Shown here: positions 14,197-21,771 of the stretch, piece by piece
How the letters are laid out: each line of letters begins with the position of its first letter
How positions within the stretch are numbered: position 1 is the stretch's first letter
Source: Bacteroidaceae bacterium
GTDB taxonomy: Bacteria > Bacteroidota > Bacteroidia > Bacteroidales > Bacteroidaceae
Direction: 5' to 3'
Length of the DNA stretch: 39,154 bases
NCBI GenBank assembly: GCA_017524545.1
Contig: JAFXVN010000051.1
Location: 1-39,154 of the forward strand
Program-made: the position numbers and the translations under genes
The notes under the pieces: generated by a model
The model's input: only the letters and a program-made list of their open reading frames with translations
Databases searched by the model: none
Told to the model about the DNA's origin: nothing

Positions 14197-15554
14197 TGAT
14201 GAGATGGGAGCAACTCCTCTCCAGCAAACGCCTCGGGCAAGAGGACATACAGCAGCGGAGCGACGACCGCACTGAGTTTCAGCGCGACTACGACCGCCTT
14301 ATCTTCTCCGCTCCCTTCCGCCGCCTGCAGAACAAGACGCAGGTCTTTCCCCTGCCGGGCAGCATCTTCGTCCACAACCGCCTCACCCACAGCCTTGAGG
14401 TGAGCAGTGTGGGACGAAGCCTTGGCAACGACGTGAGCCGCCTCATCCTGCAGAAGCATCCCGAACTTTACAGCACACACTTCACCGAGCTTGGCAGCAT
14501 CGTCAGTGCCGCCTGCCTTGCACACGACCTCGGCAACCCGCCTTTCGGCCATAGCGGAGAGAAAGCCATCGGCACCTATTTCAGCGAGGGCGAAGGGCAG
14601 TTCCTGAAAGACTACATCTGTCCCGAGACGGGCGACGGCATCTCGCCACAACAGTGGAACGACCTCATTCACTTTGAAGGCAATGCCAACGCATTCCGTC
14701 TGCTCACGCACCACTTCAAAGGGCGTCGCAAGGGCGGTTTTGTAATGACCTACAGCACGCTGGCAAGCATCGTCAAATACCCCTTCTCTTCCGACCTCGC
14801 AGGCGACAAGCGCAAGTTCGGCTTCTTCCGCAGCGAGGTGGAGGACTATGAGCGAATCGCCAAGGAACTTGGCATCCTCCAGCTTCCGGCACCAGACGGC
14901 TCGGTTCGCTACGTCCGTCATCCCCTCGTCTATCTGGTCGAGGCTGCCGACGACATCTGTTACCAGATAATGGACATCGAGGATGCTCACAAACTGAAGC
15001 TCCTCACGACAGAAGAGACACGGCAACTGTTCCTTGCATATTTCAGCGAGGAAGAGCAACGCCGCATCGAGGAGCGCATGGCACAGCTTGTGGATGATGT
15101 TAACGAGCAGGTCGTCTATCTCCGTTCCTGCGTCATCAATTGTCTGGAACAGCAATGCGTCCGCGTTTTCATCCAAAACGAGCAGGCCATCCTGAGTGGA
15201 AGCTTCGAGGGGTCGCTCATCACACATATTGAAGACGTCCCCCGCAAGGCATACGAACAATGCGAGCGTACAGCCCACAAGAAGGTTTACCACTGCAAGG
15301 ACGTGGTGGACATTGAGATAGCCGGCTACAAGGTCATCACCACACTGACCGACCTGATGGTGCAGGCGGCCACACACCCCGACCGCGCCTTCTCGCAATT
15401 GCTCATCAACCGCGTCAGCACCCAGTACGACATCCTTGCGCCCACACTCTATGAGCGCATCATGGCCGTGCTGGACTACATCTCCGGCATGACCGATGTC
15501 TTTGCCCTCGACCTCTACCGCAAAATAAACGGCACGAGCCTACCGGCCGTATAG
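14193..15554 (+). CDS. dgt: Deoxyguanosinetriphosphate triphosphohydrolase-like protein
   Basis: A 453-aa HD-domain dNTPase that removes tripolyphosphate from dNTPs. The metal ligands are visible: His66 in RLTHSLEVS, His111-Asp112 in CLAHDLGNPPFGHSGE, and Asp253/254 in AADDICY. EGNANAFRLL (162-171) is a conserved substrate-binding block. Its start overlaps the preceding stop in ATGATG, and three successive ATG codons open the frame, so the exact start may be any of them. It is followed 32 nt later by dut; both act to clean the nucleotide pool. Confidence 0.93.
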   Translation: MMMRWEQLLSSKRLGQEDIQQRSDDRTEFQRDYDRLIFSAPFRRLQNKTQVFPLPGSIFVHNRLTHSLEVSSVGRSLGNDVSRLILQKHPELYSTHFTELGSIVSAACLAHDLGNPPFGHSGEKAIGTYFSEGEGQFLKDYICPETGDGISPQQWNDLIHFEGNANAFRLLTHHFKGRRKGGFVMTYSTLASIVKYPFSSDLAGDKRKFGFFRSEVEDYERIAKELGILQLPAPDGSVRYVRHPLVYLVEAADDICYQIMDIEDAHKLKLLTTEETRQLFLAYFSEEEQRRIEERMAQLVDDVNEQVVYLRSCVINCLEQQCVRVFIQNEQAILSGSFEGSLITHIEDVPRKAYEQCERTAHKKVYHCKDVVDIEIAGYKVITTLTDLMVQAATHPDRAFSQLLINRVSTQYDILAPTLYERIMAVLDYISGMTDVFALDLYRKINGTSLPAV

Positions 15555-15586
15555 TTCATAGTTCATAGTCCATAGTTCATAGTTTA
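15553..15586. repeat. Heptamer array (CATAGTT)
   Basis: Four to five 7-bp units of CATAGTT/CATAGTC fill the gap between dgt and dut and run up to the dut ATG. The inverse unit ATGAACT occurs at 30735-30763. Confidence 0.85.
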
Positions 15587-16021
15587 ATGAAAGTTCAAAT
15601 CATCAATCGCAGCCACCACACGCTACCCCAATACGCAACGCCACAGTCTGCAGGCGTTGACCTTCGCGCCAACATCGAAGCTCCAATAGAACTGAAGCCG
15701 ATGGAGCGCAAGCTCATTCCCACAGGTCTCTTCATGGCGCTGCCTCCCGGCTATGAGGCACAGGTGCGCCCTCGCAGCGGACTTGCTATCAAGCATGGCA
15801 TCACCGTGCTCAATACGCCCGGCACCATCGATGCCGACTATCGCGGCGAGGTGTGTGTCATTCTGGTCAACCTCTCGAACGAACCCTTCATCATTGCCGA
15901 TGGCGAACGCATCGCACAGATGGTCATTGCCCGGCACGAACAGGCGGAATGGGAGGCCGTGGAAATCCTCTCCGAGACAGAGCGCGGTGCCGGTGGCTTC
16001 GGACACAGCGGAACGAAATAG
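15587..16021 (+). CDS. dut: dUTP diphosphatase
   Basis: A 144-aa trimeric dUTPase that converts dUTP to dUMP and pyrophosphate, keeping uracil out of DNA and feeding dTMP synthesis. All five family motifs are present in order: AGVDLRA (22-28), PRSGLA (62-67), [10 protein letters not shown] (79-88), GERIAQMV (105-112) and [10 protein letters not shown] (132-141). It is followed by a short REP-like element and a TPR protein gene. Confidence 0.97.
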   Translation: MKVQIINRSHHTLPQYATPQSAGVDLRANIEAPIELKPMERKLIPTGLFMALPPGYEAQVRPRSGLAIKHGITVLNTPGTIDADYRGEVCVILVNLSNEPFIIADGERIAQMVIARHEQAEWEAVEILSETERGAGGFGHSGTK

Positions 16022-16024
16022 AAA

Positions 16025-16075
16025 GCCTCACCCCCAACCCCTCTCCCGTGAGAGAGAAAACTTGCAGGGAGGGGG
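16025..16075. repeat. REP-like element (CCCCCAACCCCTC type)
   Basis: The sequence CTCACCCCCAACCCCTCTCC followed by CTCTC-CCGT-GAGAG-type hairpin and GGGAGGGGG shares its left arm with the element at 14099-14128. It fills the dut to TPR gap. Confidence 0.65.
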
Positions 16076-16082
16076 AAACATT

Positions 16083-17798
16083 ATGAATAGATTCATTATC
16101 ATACTCGTCCTTTTGCTCGGAGTGCTTGGCATCAAGGCACAAGCCACCTTCGACTATTTCTATCTGGAAGCGGAGAAGTGTCGCCTCCAAGAAGACTATT
16201 CGTCGGCAATGGATCTTTATCGCCACTGCCTCGACATCAATCCCCAGGCTCCCGAGGCTCTCTATAACATGGGAATCCTGCACCTCTTCCTGCGTTCCGA
16301 CAGCCTTGGCACAGACTATATCCGAAAGGCTTGCGAACGCGATGCCAACAATCCCTACTACCTTGAGACACTGGCGGCACTCTACCTGAACAAGCGCGAT
16401 GCAGAGTCTGCCATTCCTGTGCTGGAAAAGATGGCATCCCTGCAGTCGCGACGCAGCGACATTCTCTCGCAGTTGGTACAGCTCTACAGCACTGTCGGCA
16501 ATACGGACAAAGCCATCGGTGCCCTCAACCGCATTGAGCTGCTCGAAGGGCCAAGTCCACAGATAAGCGTGGAGAAGTTCAGGCTCTACAAGGAGAAGAA
16601 TCAACTGGACTCCGCCTTCATGCAGCTGCAGGCACTATGCGACGATGCTCCACACGACATGAACCTGCGCGTTGTGGTCGGCACCCAGTACATGCAGGCA
16701 GGCGATACCGTCAAGGCTCTCGAAATCTACGACGAGGTGCGCCGGCAGGAACCCTCCAACACCAACCTGCAGCTTGCCACGATGGACTACTATCGCGAAA
16801 GCGGAAAGAACTCCCTTTACAACCTGATGCGCGACTCGCTGCTGTTCAGCCCGGAGTCTCCTACGCCCTTGCGCGTGCTTCTGCTGAAGTCATACTTCGC
16901 AGACGTGCAGCGCGACTCGACATACGCCCCAAAGCTTGTCGCAGCCTTCGACTCTTTGCTTGCCAAACCGCAAAAAGATGCCGAGGTGCTCATCATGAAG
17001 GCGGCCTATCAGGACTATAGCAAGCAACCCAAGGAGGCTTTCTGCCAGACGATGCGGCAAGTGCTTGACGTGGAGCCCGGCAATGAGACGGCTCTACGCG
17101 AACTGCTGCAATACTATGCGGAACAAAACGATGAGAAGGGTGTCGAGGACATCAGCCGTCGCGGACTCAACTACCATCCCGAGGAGATTGCATACGCCTA
17201 CTATTTAGGCATGGCACTGGCAGAGCAGAAGAAGCTGGCAGATGCCGCCGAAGTCCTACAGCAGGGACTCCGCGTTCGCACGGAGGATGTTCACCCTTAT
17301 CTCGTCTCGAATGTCTTCGGTGTGCTCGGCGACATCTACTATCAGCAGCAAAAAGAGCAGGAAGCTTTCGCGGCCTACGACTCGGCACTGGTCTATATGG
17401 ACGACAACATCATGTGCCTCAACAACTATGCATACTACCTCAGTCTTAAAGGCGAACAGTTGGATCGTGCCGAAGAGATGAGCTACCGCACCATTCGCCA
17501 GGAGCCGGACAACATCACCTACCTTGACACCTATGCATGGATTCTCTTCAAGAAAGAGGACTATGCGCACGCGCGTACATATATGGATAAGGTGGTCAAT
17601 CCCGAACGGACAGACGAAGACCTCCTTGCCGACAAGACGTTGATGGGCAACCTCATCGAACATGCCGGCGACATCTATGCGCACCTCGACGAACCCGAAA
17701 CGGCTTTGCGCCTCTGGAAACTTGCCAAGCAGAAGGGCGATGACACCTGTACGCCGCAGCTGAAAAAGAAGATTAAACGAAAGAAGTATATCAAGTGA
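16083..17798 (+). CDS. Exported tetratricopeptide repeat protein
   Basis: A 571-aa protein with a signal peptide (MNRFIIILVLLLGVLGIKAQA, cleavage near 20) followed by many TPR-like helical repeats, for example CLDINPQAPEALYNMGILH (about 49-67), VNLS-free repeat blocks near 95-330, and AYYLGMALAEQKKLADAAEVLQQGL near 375-400. It is probably periplasmic or outer-membrane associated and may scaffold an envelope complex. Earlier in-frame codons overlap dut and the REP-like element and are not used. It is grouped with a DUF4292 lipoprotein and an EnvC-like protein, an order I recall from other Bacteroidales; a precise role is unknown. Confidence 0.85.
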   Translation: MNRFIIILVLLLGVLGIKAQATFDYFYLEAEKCRLQEDYSSAMDLYRHCLDINPQAPEALYNMGILHLFLRSDSLGTDYIRKACERDANNPYYLETLAALYLNKRDAESAIPVLEKMASLQSRRSDILSQLVQLYSTVGNTDKAIGALNRIELLEGPSPQISVEKFRLYKEKNQLDSAFMQLQALCDDAPHDMNLRVVVGTQYMQAGDTVKALEIYDEVRRQEPSNTNLQLATMDYYRESGKNSLYNLMRDSLLFSPESPTPLRVLLLKSYFADVQRDSTYAPKLVAAFDSLLAKPQKDAEVLIMKAAYQDYSKQPKEAFCQTMRQVLDVEPGNETALRELLQYYAEQNDEKGVEDISRRGLNYHPEEIAYAYYLGMALAEQKKLADAAEVLQQGLRVRTEDVHPYLVSNVFGVLGDIYYQQQKEQEAFAAYDSALVYMDDNIMCLNNYAYYLSLKGEQLDRAEEMSYRTIRQEPDNITYLDTYAWILFKKEDYAHARTYMDKVVNPERTDEDLLADKTLMGNLIEHAGDIYAHLDEPETALRLWKLAKQKGDDTCTPQLKKKIKRKKYIK

Positions 17799-17804
17799 TT
17801 TAGG

Positions 17805-17850
17805 ATTAGAGAATAGAGAATAGGGAATAGAGAATAGGGAATAGAGATTA
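17805..17850. repeat. Heptamer array (AATAGAG/AATAGGG)
   Basis: Five to six 7-bp units AATAGAG or AATAGGG fill the gap before the DUF4292 gene. The complementary type (CCCTAAT/CCCTATT) is at 34949-34984. Confidence 0.85.
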
Positions 17851-17853
17851 AGT

Positions 17854-18525
17854 ATGAAGAATTATTATAAACTCCTGGCACTATTCCTTTGTGCCTTATT
17901 AGCGGTGTCCTGCGGCACAAAGAAACATGCGACGGCTTCTGGCAGCACAGAAGCCGGCCTTGCTACCCAGCAGACTGGCAACCAACCCGTCGAGGCCAAC
18001 CCGCAGAACGAAACCAGCATCACGGCCAAGCTGCGCCTGGACCTCTCCGGGGGCGGGAAGAGTGTCTCTGTGGGCGGCATGTTGCGCATGAAGAGGAACG
18101 ATGTCATCCAGCTCTCCCTCGTCACCTTCGGCATCCTTGAGGTGGCACGCATCGAAATGACACCCGACTACTTCATGATTATCAACAAAATGGAGAAGCA
18201 GTACGTCAAGGCAGCATATAGCGACGTGCCGTTCCTGGCGCAAGGCAATGTCGATTTCCGCATGATTCAGGCTTTCTTCTGGAACGAGCAGACCCCACCC
18301 ATTGCAGCTTGGGAACGCTCGGACTTCGTGACCCTCGGAGGATGGAACCTGCCAACCAGGCATCTCATCACAATCCCCTACAAAAGCGGCTCCGCCAAGG
18401 CAGCCCTGACACTCTCCAATCCCAAGGTGGAGTCCGGATGGGAGACACGCACCGCTCTCCCGACGCACTACACAGAAGTGCCCGTTGATAAGCTTCTGTC
18501 GCGCATCATGAATCTGACGATGTAA
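17854..18525 (+). CDS. DUF4292-type lipoprotein
   Basis: A 223-aa lipoprotein: a hydrophobic N-terminus ends in a lipobox LLAVSCG with the lipidated Cys at residue 20. The rest resembles DUF4292, a LolB/LolA-like family of Bacteroidota envelope proteins, with ITAKLRLDLSGGGKSVSVGGMLRMKRND near 56-83 and LVTFGILEVARIEMTPD after it. A role in lipid or lipoprotein handling is suggested by the fold family but not established. It sits between the TPR protein and an EnvC-like protein. Confidence 0.8.
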   Translation: MKNYYKLLALFLCALLAVSCGTKKHATASGSTEAGLATQQTGNQPVEANPQNETSITAKLRLDLSGGGKSVSVGGMLRMKRNDVIQLSLVTFGILEVARIEMTPDYFMIINKMEKQYVKAAYSDVPFLAQGNVDFRMIQAFFWNEQTPPIAAWERSDFVTLGGWNLPTRHLITIPYKSGSAKAALTLSNPKVESGWETRTALPTHYTEVPVDKLLSRIMNLTM

Positions 18526-18537
18526 GCACCCCTTGGG

Positions 18538-18592
18538 AAAAGGTGAAAAGGTAAAAAGGAGAAAAAGTGAAAGGGTAAAAAAGTGAAAAGCG
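18538..18592. repeat. Octamer/heptamer array (AAAAGGTG type)
   Basis: About six units of GAAAAGGT, degenerate and near 8-bp spacing, run from after the DUF4292 stop up to the start codon of the next gene. The inverse CCTTTTCG CCTTTTC lies 55 nt further on, inside the coding region. Confidence 0.75.
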
Positions 18593-18594
18593 AA

Positions 18595-19965
18595 ATGAAG
18601 ATAAAGCGATTATTCTTAATTATGGCTATGCTTTTTGGCGTAGCCTTTTCGCCTTTTCAATTCTCAACTTTCAACTTTCAACTTTCAACCTTGCAGGCCC
18701 AAAACAGCAAGAAGGTGAAGGACCTGAAGCAGCAGCAGTCCAAGCTCAAGACGGAGCTGCAGAACTCCAAGGCGCAGCTCGACCGCACCAGGAAACAGGT
18801 GAAGACGGGGGAGCAGAATGTTGACTTCCTCGGCGTGCAGCTGGCGGGACGTCTCACGCGCATCCACCAGCTGGAAGAAGAGCTCGACAATCTGGAGGCC
18901 GACATCATCCGCCTGCAAGGGGACATCACCAGACTCGACGGCGAAGTCCGACAGCAACGCGAACGCCTAAAGGCCGCCGTTTGCTATGCCCGCGCCTGGC
19001 GCGAGAATCACAACCCCATCATCTTTGTCCTTTCCGCACGGACGTTCAGCCAAATGTACCGCCGCGCCCGCTATGCCCGGGAATACGTCAGGTACCAGCA
19101 CAACCTCGGCGAACAAATCCTCCTGAAACAGGCGGAGGTGCTTAATGCCCAAAACCTCCTGCTCGAAGCCAAGAGCCAGAAGAGCAGCATGTTGCACGAA
19201 GTGATGCTGCAGCGCAAGAACCTGGGCATCCAGCAGGTACAGGAGAAAAAGAAAGTGGCAGGCCTGAAGAAGCAGGAGAGCGGACTGCTGGGCAAGGTCA
19301 AGGAGCAGCAGAAGCAGATAGCGGCATTAGACAAGAAGATTGAACAGGTCATTGCCTACGAGATAGAACAGGCTCGCAAGAAAGCAGAGGAGGAAGCACG
19401 CAAGAAGAAAGAAGCGGAGGCAGCACGCAAGAAGAAGAAGGAAGGAACCCCGTCTCAATCCACCCAAGGAAAACCCTCCACATCTTCCCCATCGAAGGGA
19501 ACAAAGGGAAGCGGTAAGTCCGGCACTTGGCTAACGGCGGAAGACCGCCAGCTCAACGGCACCTTCGAGCAGAACAAAGGGCGCCTGCCCGTACCCATCA
19601 CAGGGCAGTACATGCTGGGCAGCCGCTTCGGAATCTACAACGTGCCGGGCATGAAGAACGTGCAGCTCGACAACAAAGGCACGAACTACATAGGCCGCTC
19701 CGGTGCTCGCGCCCGCGCCGTCTTCGACGGCATCGTCACCAGTGTCTTCCAGTTCGCCGGCACGCGCAACGTGCTTGTCCGCCACGGCAGCTATATCTCC
19801 GTCTATTGCAACCTCTCCAGCACCATCGTTACCAAAGGACAGAAAGTTCGTGCTAAAGACATCCTCGGCACCGTAGCCGACGACGGCAGCGGCAACTGCA
19901 CCCTCCACTTCCAGCTCCGCAAGGAAACCACCAAGCTCAACCCCGAAGCCTGGATTGGGAGATGA
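18595..19965 (+). CDS. EnvC-like coiled-coil protein with degenerate LytM (M23) domain
   Basis: A 456-aa periplasmic protein. A signal peptide (MKIKRLFLIMAMLFGV...) is followed by long coiled coil (about 45-290, rich in K, Q, E and L), a Lys/Ser/Thr linker, and a C-terminal LytM fold (about 330-456). The domain lacks the zinc ligands: the H-x3-D motif is absent, and the usual HxH is TLHFQL. This is the state of EnvC, which activates cell-wall amidases during division rather than cutting peptidoglycan itself. GTG at 18583 is an alternative start, but ATG 18595 gives a cleaner signal peptide. Part of the signal region is encoded by the heptamer array 18648-18692. Confidence 0.85.
   Translation: MKIKRLFLIMAMLFGVAFSPFQFSTFNFQLSTLQAQNSKKVKDLKQQQSKLKTELQNSKAQLDRTRKQVKTGEQNVDFLGVQLAGRLTRIHQLEEELDNLEADIIRLQGDITRLDGEVRQQRERLKAAVCYARAWRENHNPIIFVLSARTFSQMYRRARYAREYVRYQHNLGEQILLKQAEVLNAQNLLLEAKSQKSSMLHEVMLQRKNLGIQQVQEKKKVAGLKKQESGLLGKVKEQQKQIAALDKKIEQVIAYEIEQARKKAEEEARKKKEAEAARKKKKEGTPSQSTQGKPSTSSPSKGTKGSGKSGTWLTAEDRQLNGTFEQNKGRLPVPITGQYMLGSRFGIYNVPGMKNVQLDNKGTNYIGRSGARARAVFDGIVTSVFQFAGTRNVLVRHGSYISVYCNLSSTIVTKGQKVRAKDILGTVADDGSGNCTLHFQLRKETTKLNPEAWIGR
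18648..18692. repeat. Heptamer array (TTTCAAC) within a signal-peptide code
   Basis: CCTTTTCAATTCTCAAC then TTTCAAC units lie in frame and encode PFQFSTFNFQLSTL, just before QAQNSKK, in the EnvC-like gene. A hairpin GGCTATGC...GGCGTAGCC lies immediately before it (18623-18645). Confidence 0.8.
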
Positions 19966-20003
19966 AAAGGTAAAAAGGCGAAAAATTGAAAAGGTGAAAA
20001 AGG
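19964..20003. repeat. Octamer array (GAAAAGGT/GAAAAAT)
   Basis: Four to five degenerate GAAAAGGT units follow the EnvC-like stop and lie just upstream of the promoter at 20027-20058. Confidence 0.75.
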
Positions 20004-20026
20004 TTTACCGAAAAAACACGCTTTTG

Positions 20027-20058
20027 TTTGGCAGGAAAGGGAAAAAAGTGTAACTTTG
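20027..20058 (+). promoter_or_regulatory. Promoter upstream of the toxin-antitoxin module
   Basis: TTTG (20027-20030), 20 nt, TAACTTTG (20051-20058). The antitoxin start is about 300 nt downstream, so there is either a long 5' UTR or an unrecognised short transcript; the stretch 20060-20360 shows no convincing gene. Confidence 0.65.
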
Positions 20059-20216
20059 CAGCACACATCGTATTGTAGGCCGCATTATCTCTTGTGCAGA
20101 AGCATCAGAGCGTATGCAAAGTTATATGAACAAGTATCTTTAGCATTTTGGGACACTCGTCGCGAACCAATACAACAAGCAGACAAGTTAGAATAATTGT
20201 AACAAGACAAAAAGGC

Positions 20217-20251
20217 TATGACATAAAGACAAGACATAATCCGTGCTTCCC
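20217..20251 (+). repeat. 35-bp direct repeat, left copy
   Basis: TATGACATAAAGACAAGACA and the next 15 bases are identical to 21090-21124. The pair brackets the toxin-antitoxin genes. Confidence 0.9.
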
Positions 20252-20363
20252 TTGAAAGAGTTGACAACAAATAGTTCATATGTTCTGTTGCCTGTCGAAT
20301 TAGACCCTCGAAAGGAGAAGAAAGAGCTAACAAATCATCAAAAGATCATAAAGTATAAAGAAC

Positions 20364-20624
20364 ATGAACGCAATAAAGTTAAATGGTTTATGGGGCTATT
20401 TGCAAGGGCTTTCACTTACAGCAAGCAACCAACGGTGGCTGGGTGAGCGGCTCATAGAGGCTTCGGCCACACGAGACGTAGCATCGGAAGAGGAAAGGAA
20501 ACTGAAAAAGCTGAATGAGCTTTTCGGTGTATGGGAAGGCAAGGATGGTGAGCGAATGGAAAATGCCATACGAGAGGCCCGCATTGCCAGCTACGAGCGA
20601 GAACTGGTGTCAATGAACGATTGA
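20364..20624 (+). CDS. Putative antitoxin of a VapBC-like module
   Basis: An 86-aa, charged, mostly helical protein. It resembles small Bacteroidales proteins found upstream of PIN toxins: YLQGLSLTASNQRWLGERLIE near 12-32, where cold/Q-W-L pattern is common, and a Lys/Glu-rich helix after it. No ribbon-helix-helix or AbrB motif is obvious by eye, so the DNA-binding type is unknown. It ends 4 nt before the toxin start, as expected for co-translated toxin-antitoxin genes. Confidence 0.75.
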   Translation: MNAIKLNGLWGYLQGLSLTASNQRWLGERLIEASATRDVASEEERKLKKLNELFGVWEGKDGERMENAIREARIASYERELVSMND

Positions 20625-20628
20625 AGCG

Positions 20629-21054
20629 ATGGCAAAGAAATACTTGCTTGACACCAACATCTGCGTATTCTGTATGCGCGGCATGTTTGAGATGAACCGC
20701 AAAATCGCAGTTGCTGGCATAGGCAATTGCTACCTGTCTGAAATCACCGTGGCAGAACTCTATTATGGGGCGGAAAACAGCGATAACCCTAAAAAGACGA
20801 TGAAGCAGACAGAGGATTTCATCAGCCTGTTCCGGGTTATACCTTTCAGTAAATCGCTTCATACCTTCGGACGCGAAATGGCTTACCTGAAATCCATCGG
20901 TCGCAAGATAGAGAACTTTGACATGGCCATTGGTGCCATCGCCCTACAGCACAAAATGGTAATAGTGACAGACAACATAGACCATATAGGTCGCATCCGT
21001 GACATACAAATTGAGAACTGGAAAACGGACGAGCCAAATATCAATGAAAGATAA
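20629..21054 (+). CDS. VapC-like PIN-domain toxin
   Basis: A 141-aa PIN-domain ribonuclease toxin. Catalytic acidic residues are visible: Asp8 in LLDTNI, Glu43 in VAELYYG, Asp98 in ENFDMAIGA and Asp115 in VTDN, all with correct PIN spacing. Such toxins cut tRNA, rRNA or mRNA; the target here is unknown. The preceding 86-aa gene is the likely antitoxin. The module is flanked by a 35-bp direct repeat, suggesting it entered or can leave as a unit. Confidence 0.9.
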   Translation: MAKKYLLDTNICVFCMRGMFEMNRKIAVAGIGNCYLSEITVAELYYGAENSDNPKKTMKQTEDFISLFRVIPFSKSLHTFGREMAYLKSIGRKIENFDMAIGAIALQHKMVIVTDNIDHIGRIRDIQIENWKTDEPNINER

Positions 21055-21089
21055 GACACCACAAAAACTCAAACCATTAAACATGATGT

Positions 21090-21124
21090 TATGACATAAA
21101 GACAAGACATAATCCGTGCTTCCC
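21090..21124 (+). repeat. 35-bp direct repeat, right copy
   Basis: Identical to 20217-20251, 36 nt after the toxin stop codon. The sequences beyond the repeats do not match. Confidence 0.9.
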
Positions 21125-21181
21125 ATAGCCTGACACAATACCCGAATCCATAAGGGCACATATCTGACACTTTTGAACAAG

Positions 21182-21212
21182 AAAAAAGCATCCGCGTGGA
21201 TGCTTTTTTTTT
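21182..21212 (+). terminator. Rho-independent terminator
   Basis: Stem GCATCC (21188-21193), loop GCGT, stem GGATGC (21198-21203) and a nine-T run; the A run on the other side makes it bidirectional. It closes the toxin module before the surface-protein promoter. Confidence 0.9.
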
Positions 21213-21239
21213 GTTTCCAGCAATTTTCTTTTGCTTTTC

Positions 21240-21270
21240 TTTGCTCGTATTGAAATAATCGCTATCTTTG
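21240..21270 (+). promoter_or_regulatory. Promoter of the surface-protein locus (-33/-7)
   Basis: TTTG (21240-21243), 19 nt, TATCTTTG (21263-21270), an excellent consensus match about 500 nt upstream of the first coding start. Confidence 0.85.
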
Positions 21271-21275
21271 CACTT

Positions 21276-21771
21276 GATTTCCCGTTGCAGTTGTAGTGAC
21301 AGCTGCGCCTGCGCCGAGCAGAACCGAAGGTCGATGACCGAGAGGTAAGGGCAAAAGCCCTGATGCGGATGGGTGGGGAGCGGGACTTCATAACATAATA
21401 AAGGCGTTTACTTTACGCTTTGTTCTTGACGAAGTGAAACCTGAGAAATTTCAAATTGTAGTCATAGGACATTGCAGCGGTAGATGCCCATGGGTATGTA
21501 TATATGCTTACTCCTCTATCATCGTAGGAGTATGCTTTGCATATCGGCGTGGGGTCTATGGTTGCTCGTTCTTGACTACAGGGCAATTCTCAGGGCCTCA
21601 CTTCGTGGAACGGGCAACAGCCAGTCTCCACGTTTTTTGGATGCTTTAGCACCAAAAGCGCGATTGAAGTCGCGGTCTTTCATATTCGTGCCTCTCCGCT
21701 GGTTTGTGTATAGGGTACTCGCCTCACGCGCGTACATTATTTTTATGTTTAACTTAAATACACAAACCCAA
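21276..21771 (+). ncRNA. Long structured 5' leader of the surface-protein locus
   Basis: About 500 nt between promoter and first gene. Visible hairpins: AGGGC-AAAA-GCCCT type (21348-21361), a bulged AAAGGCGT...ACGCTTT stem (about 21401-21421) and GCTTACTCC...GGAGTATGC (21506-21514 with 21527-21535), extended by ATATGC/GCATAT. An open frame crosses the 3' part (from 21484) in phase with the protein, but its composition is not protein-like. I recall similar leaders before surface genes in other Prevotella, which I cannot verify here. It may be a regulatory leader or an independent RNA. Confidence 0.5.

Noticed and set aside
15753-16082. N-terminal extension of the TPR protein overlapping dut
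   Set aside because: It would run through dut in another frame and hide the clear signal peptide at 16083.
20117-20124. Minus-strand -7 box (TAACTTTG) near 20120
   Set aside because: No -33 element at a suitable distance and no minus-strand gene downstream.
20243-20446. 67-aa frame overlapping the antitoxin start
   Set aside because: Non-ATG start, different frame, no motif, overlaps the better-supported antitoxin.
21484-21771. 96-residue extension of the beta-helix-like protein
   Set aside because: Leads through structured leader sequence and precedes a perfect signal peptide; more likely untranslated RNA.
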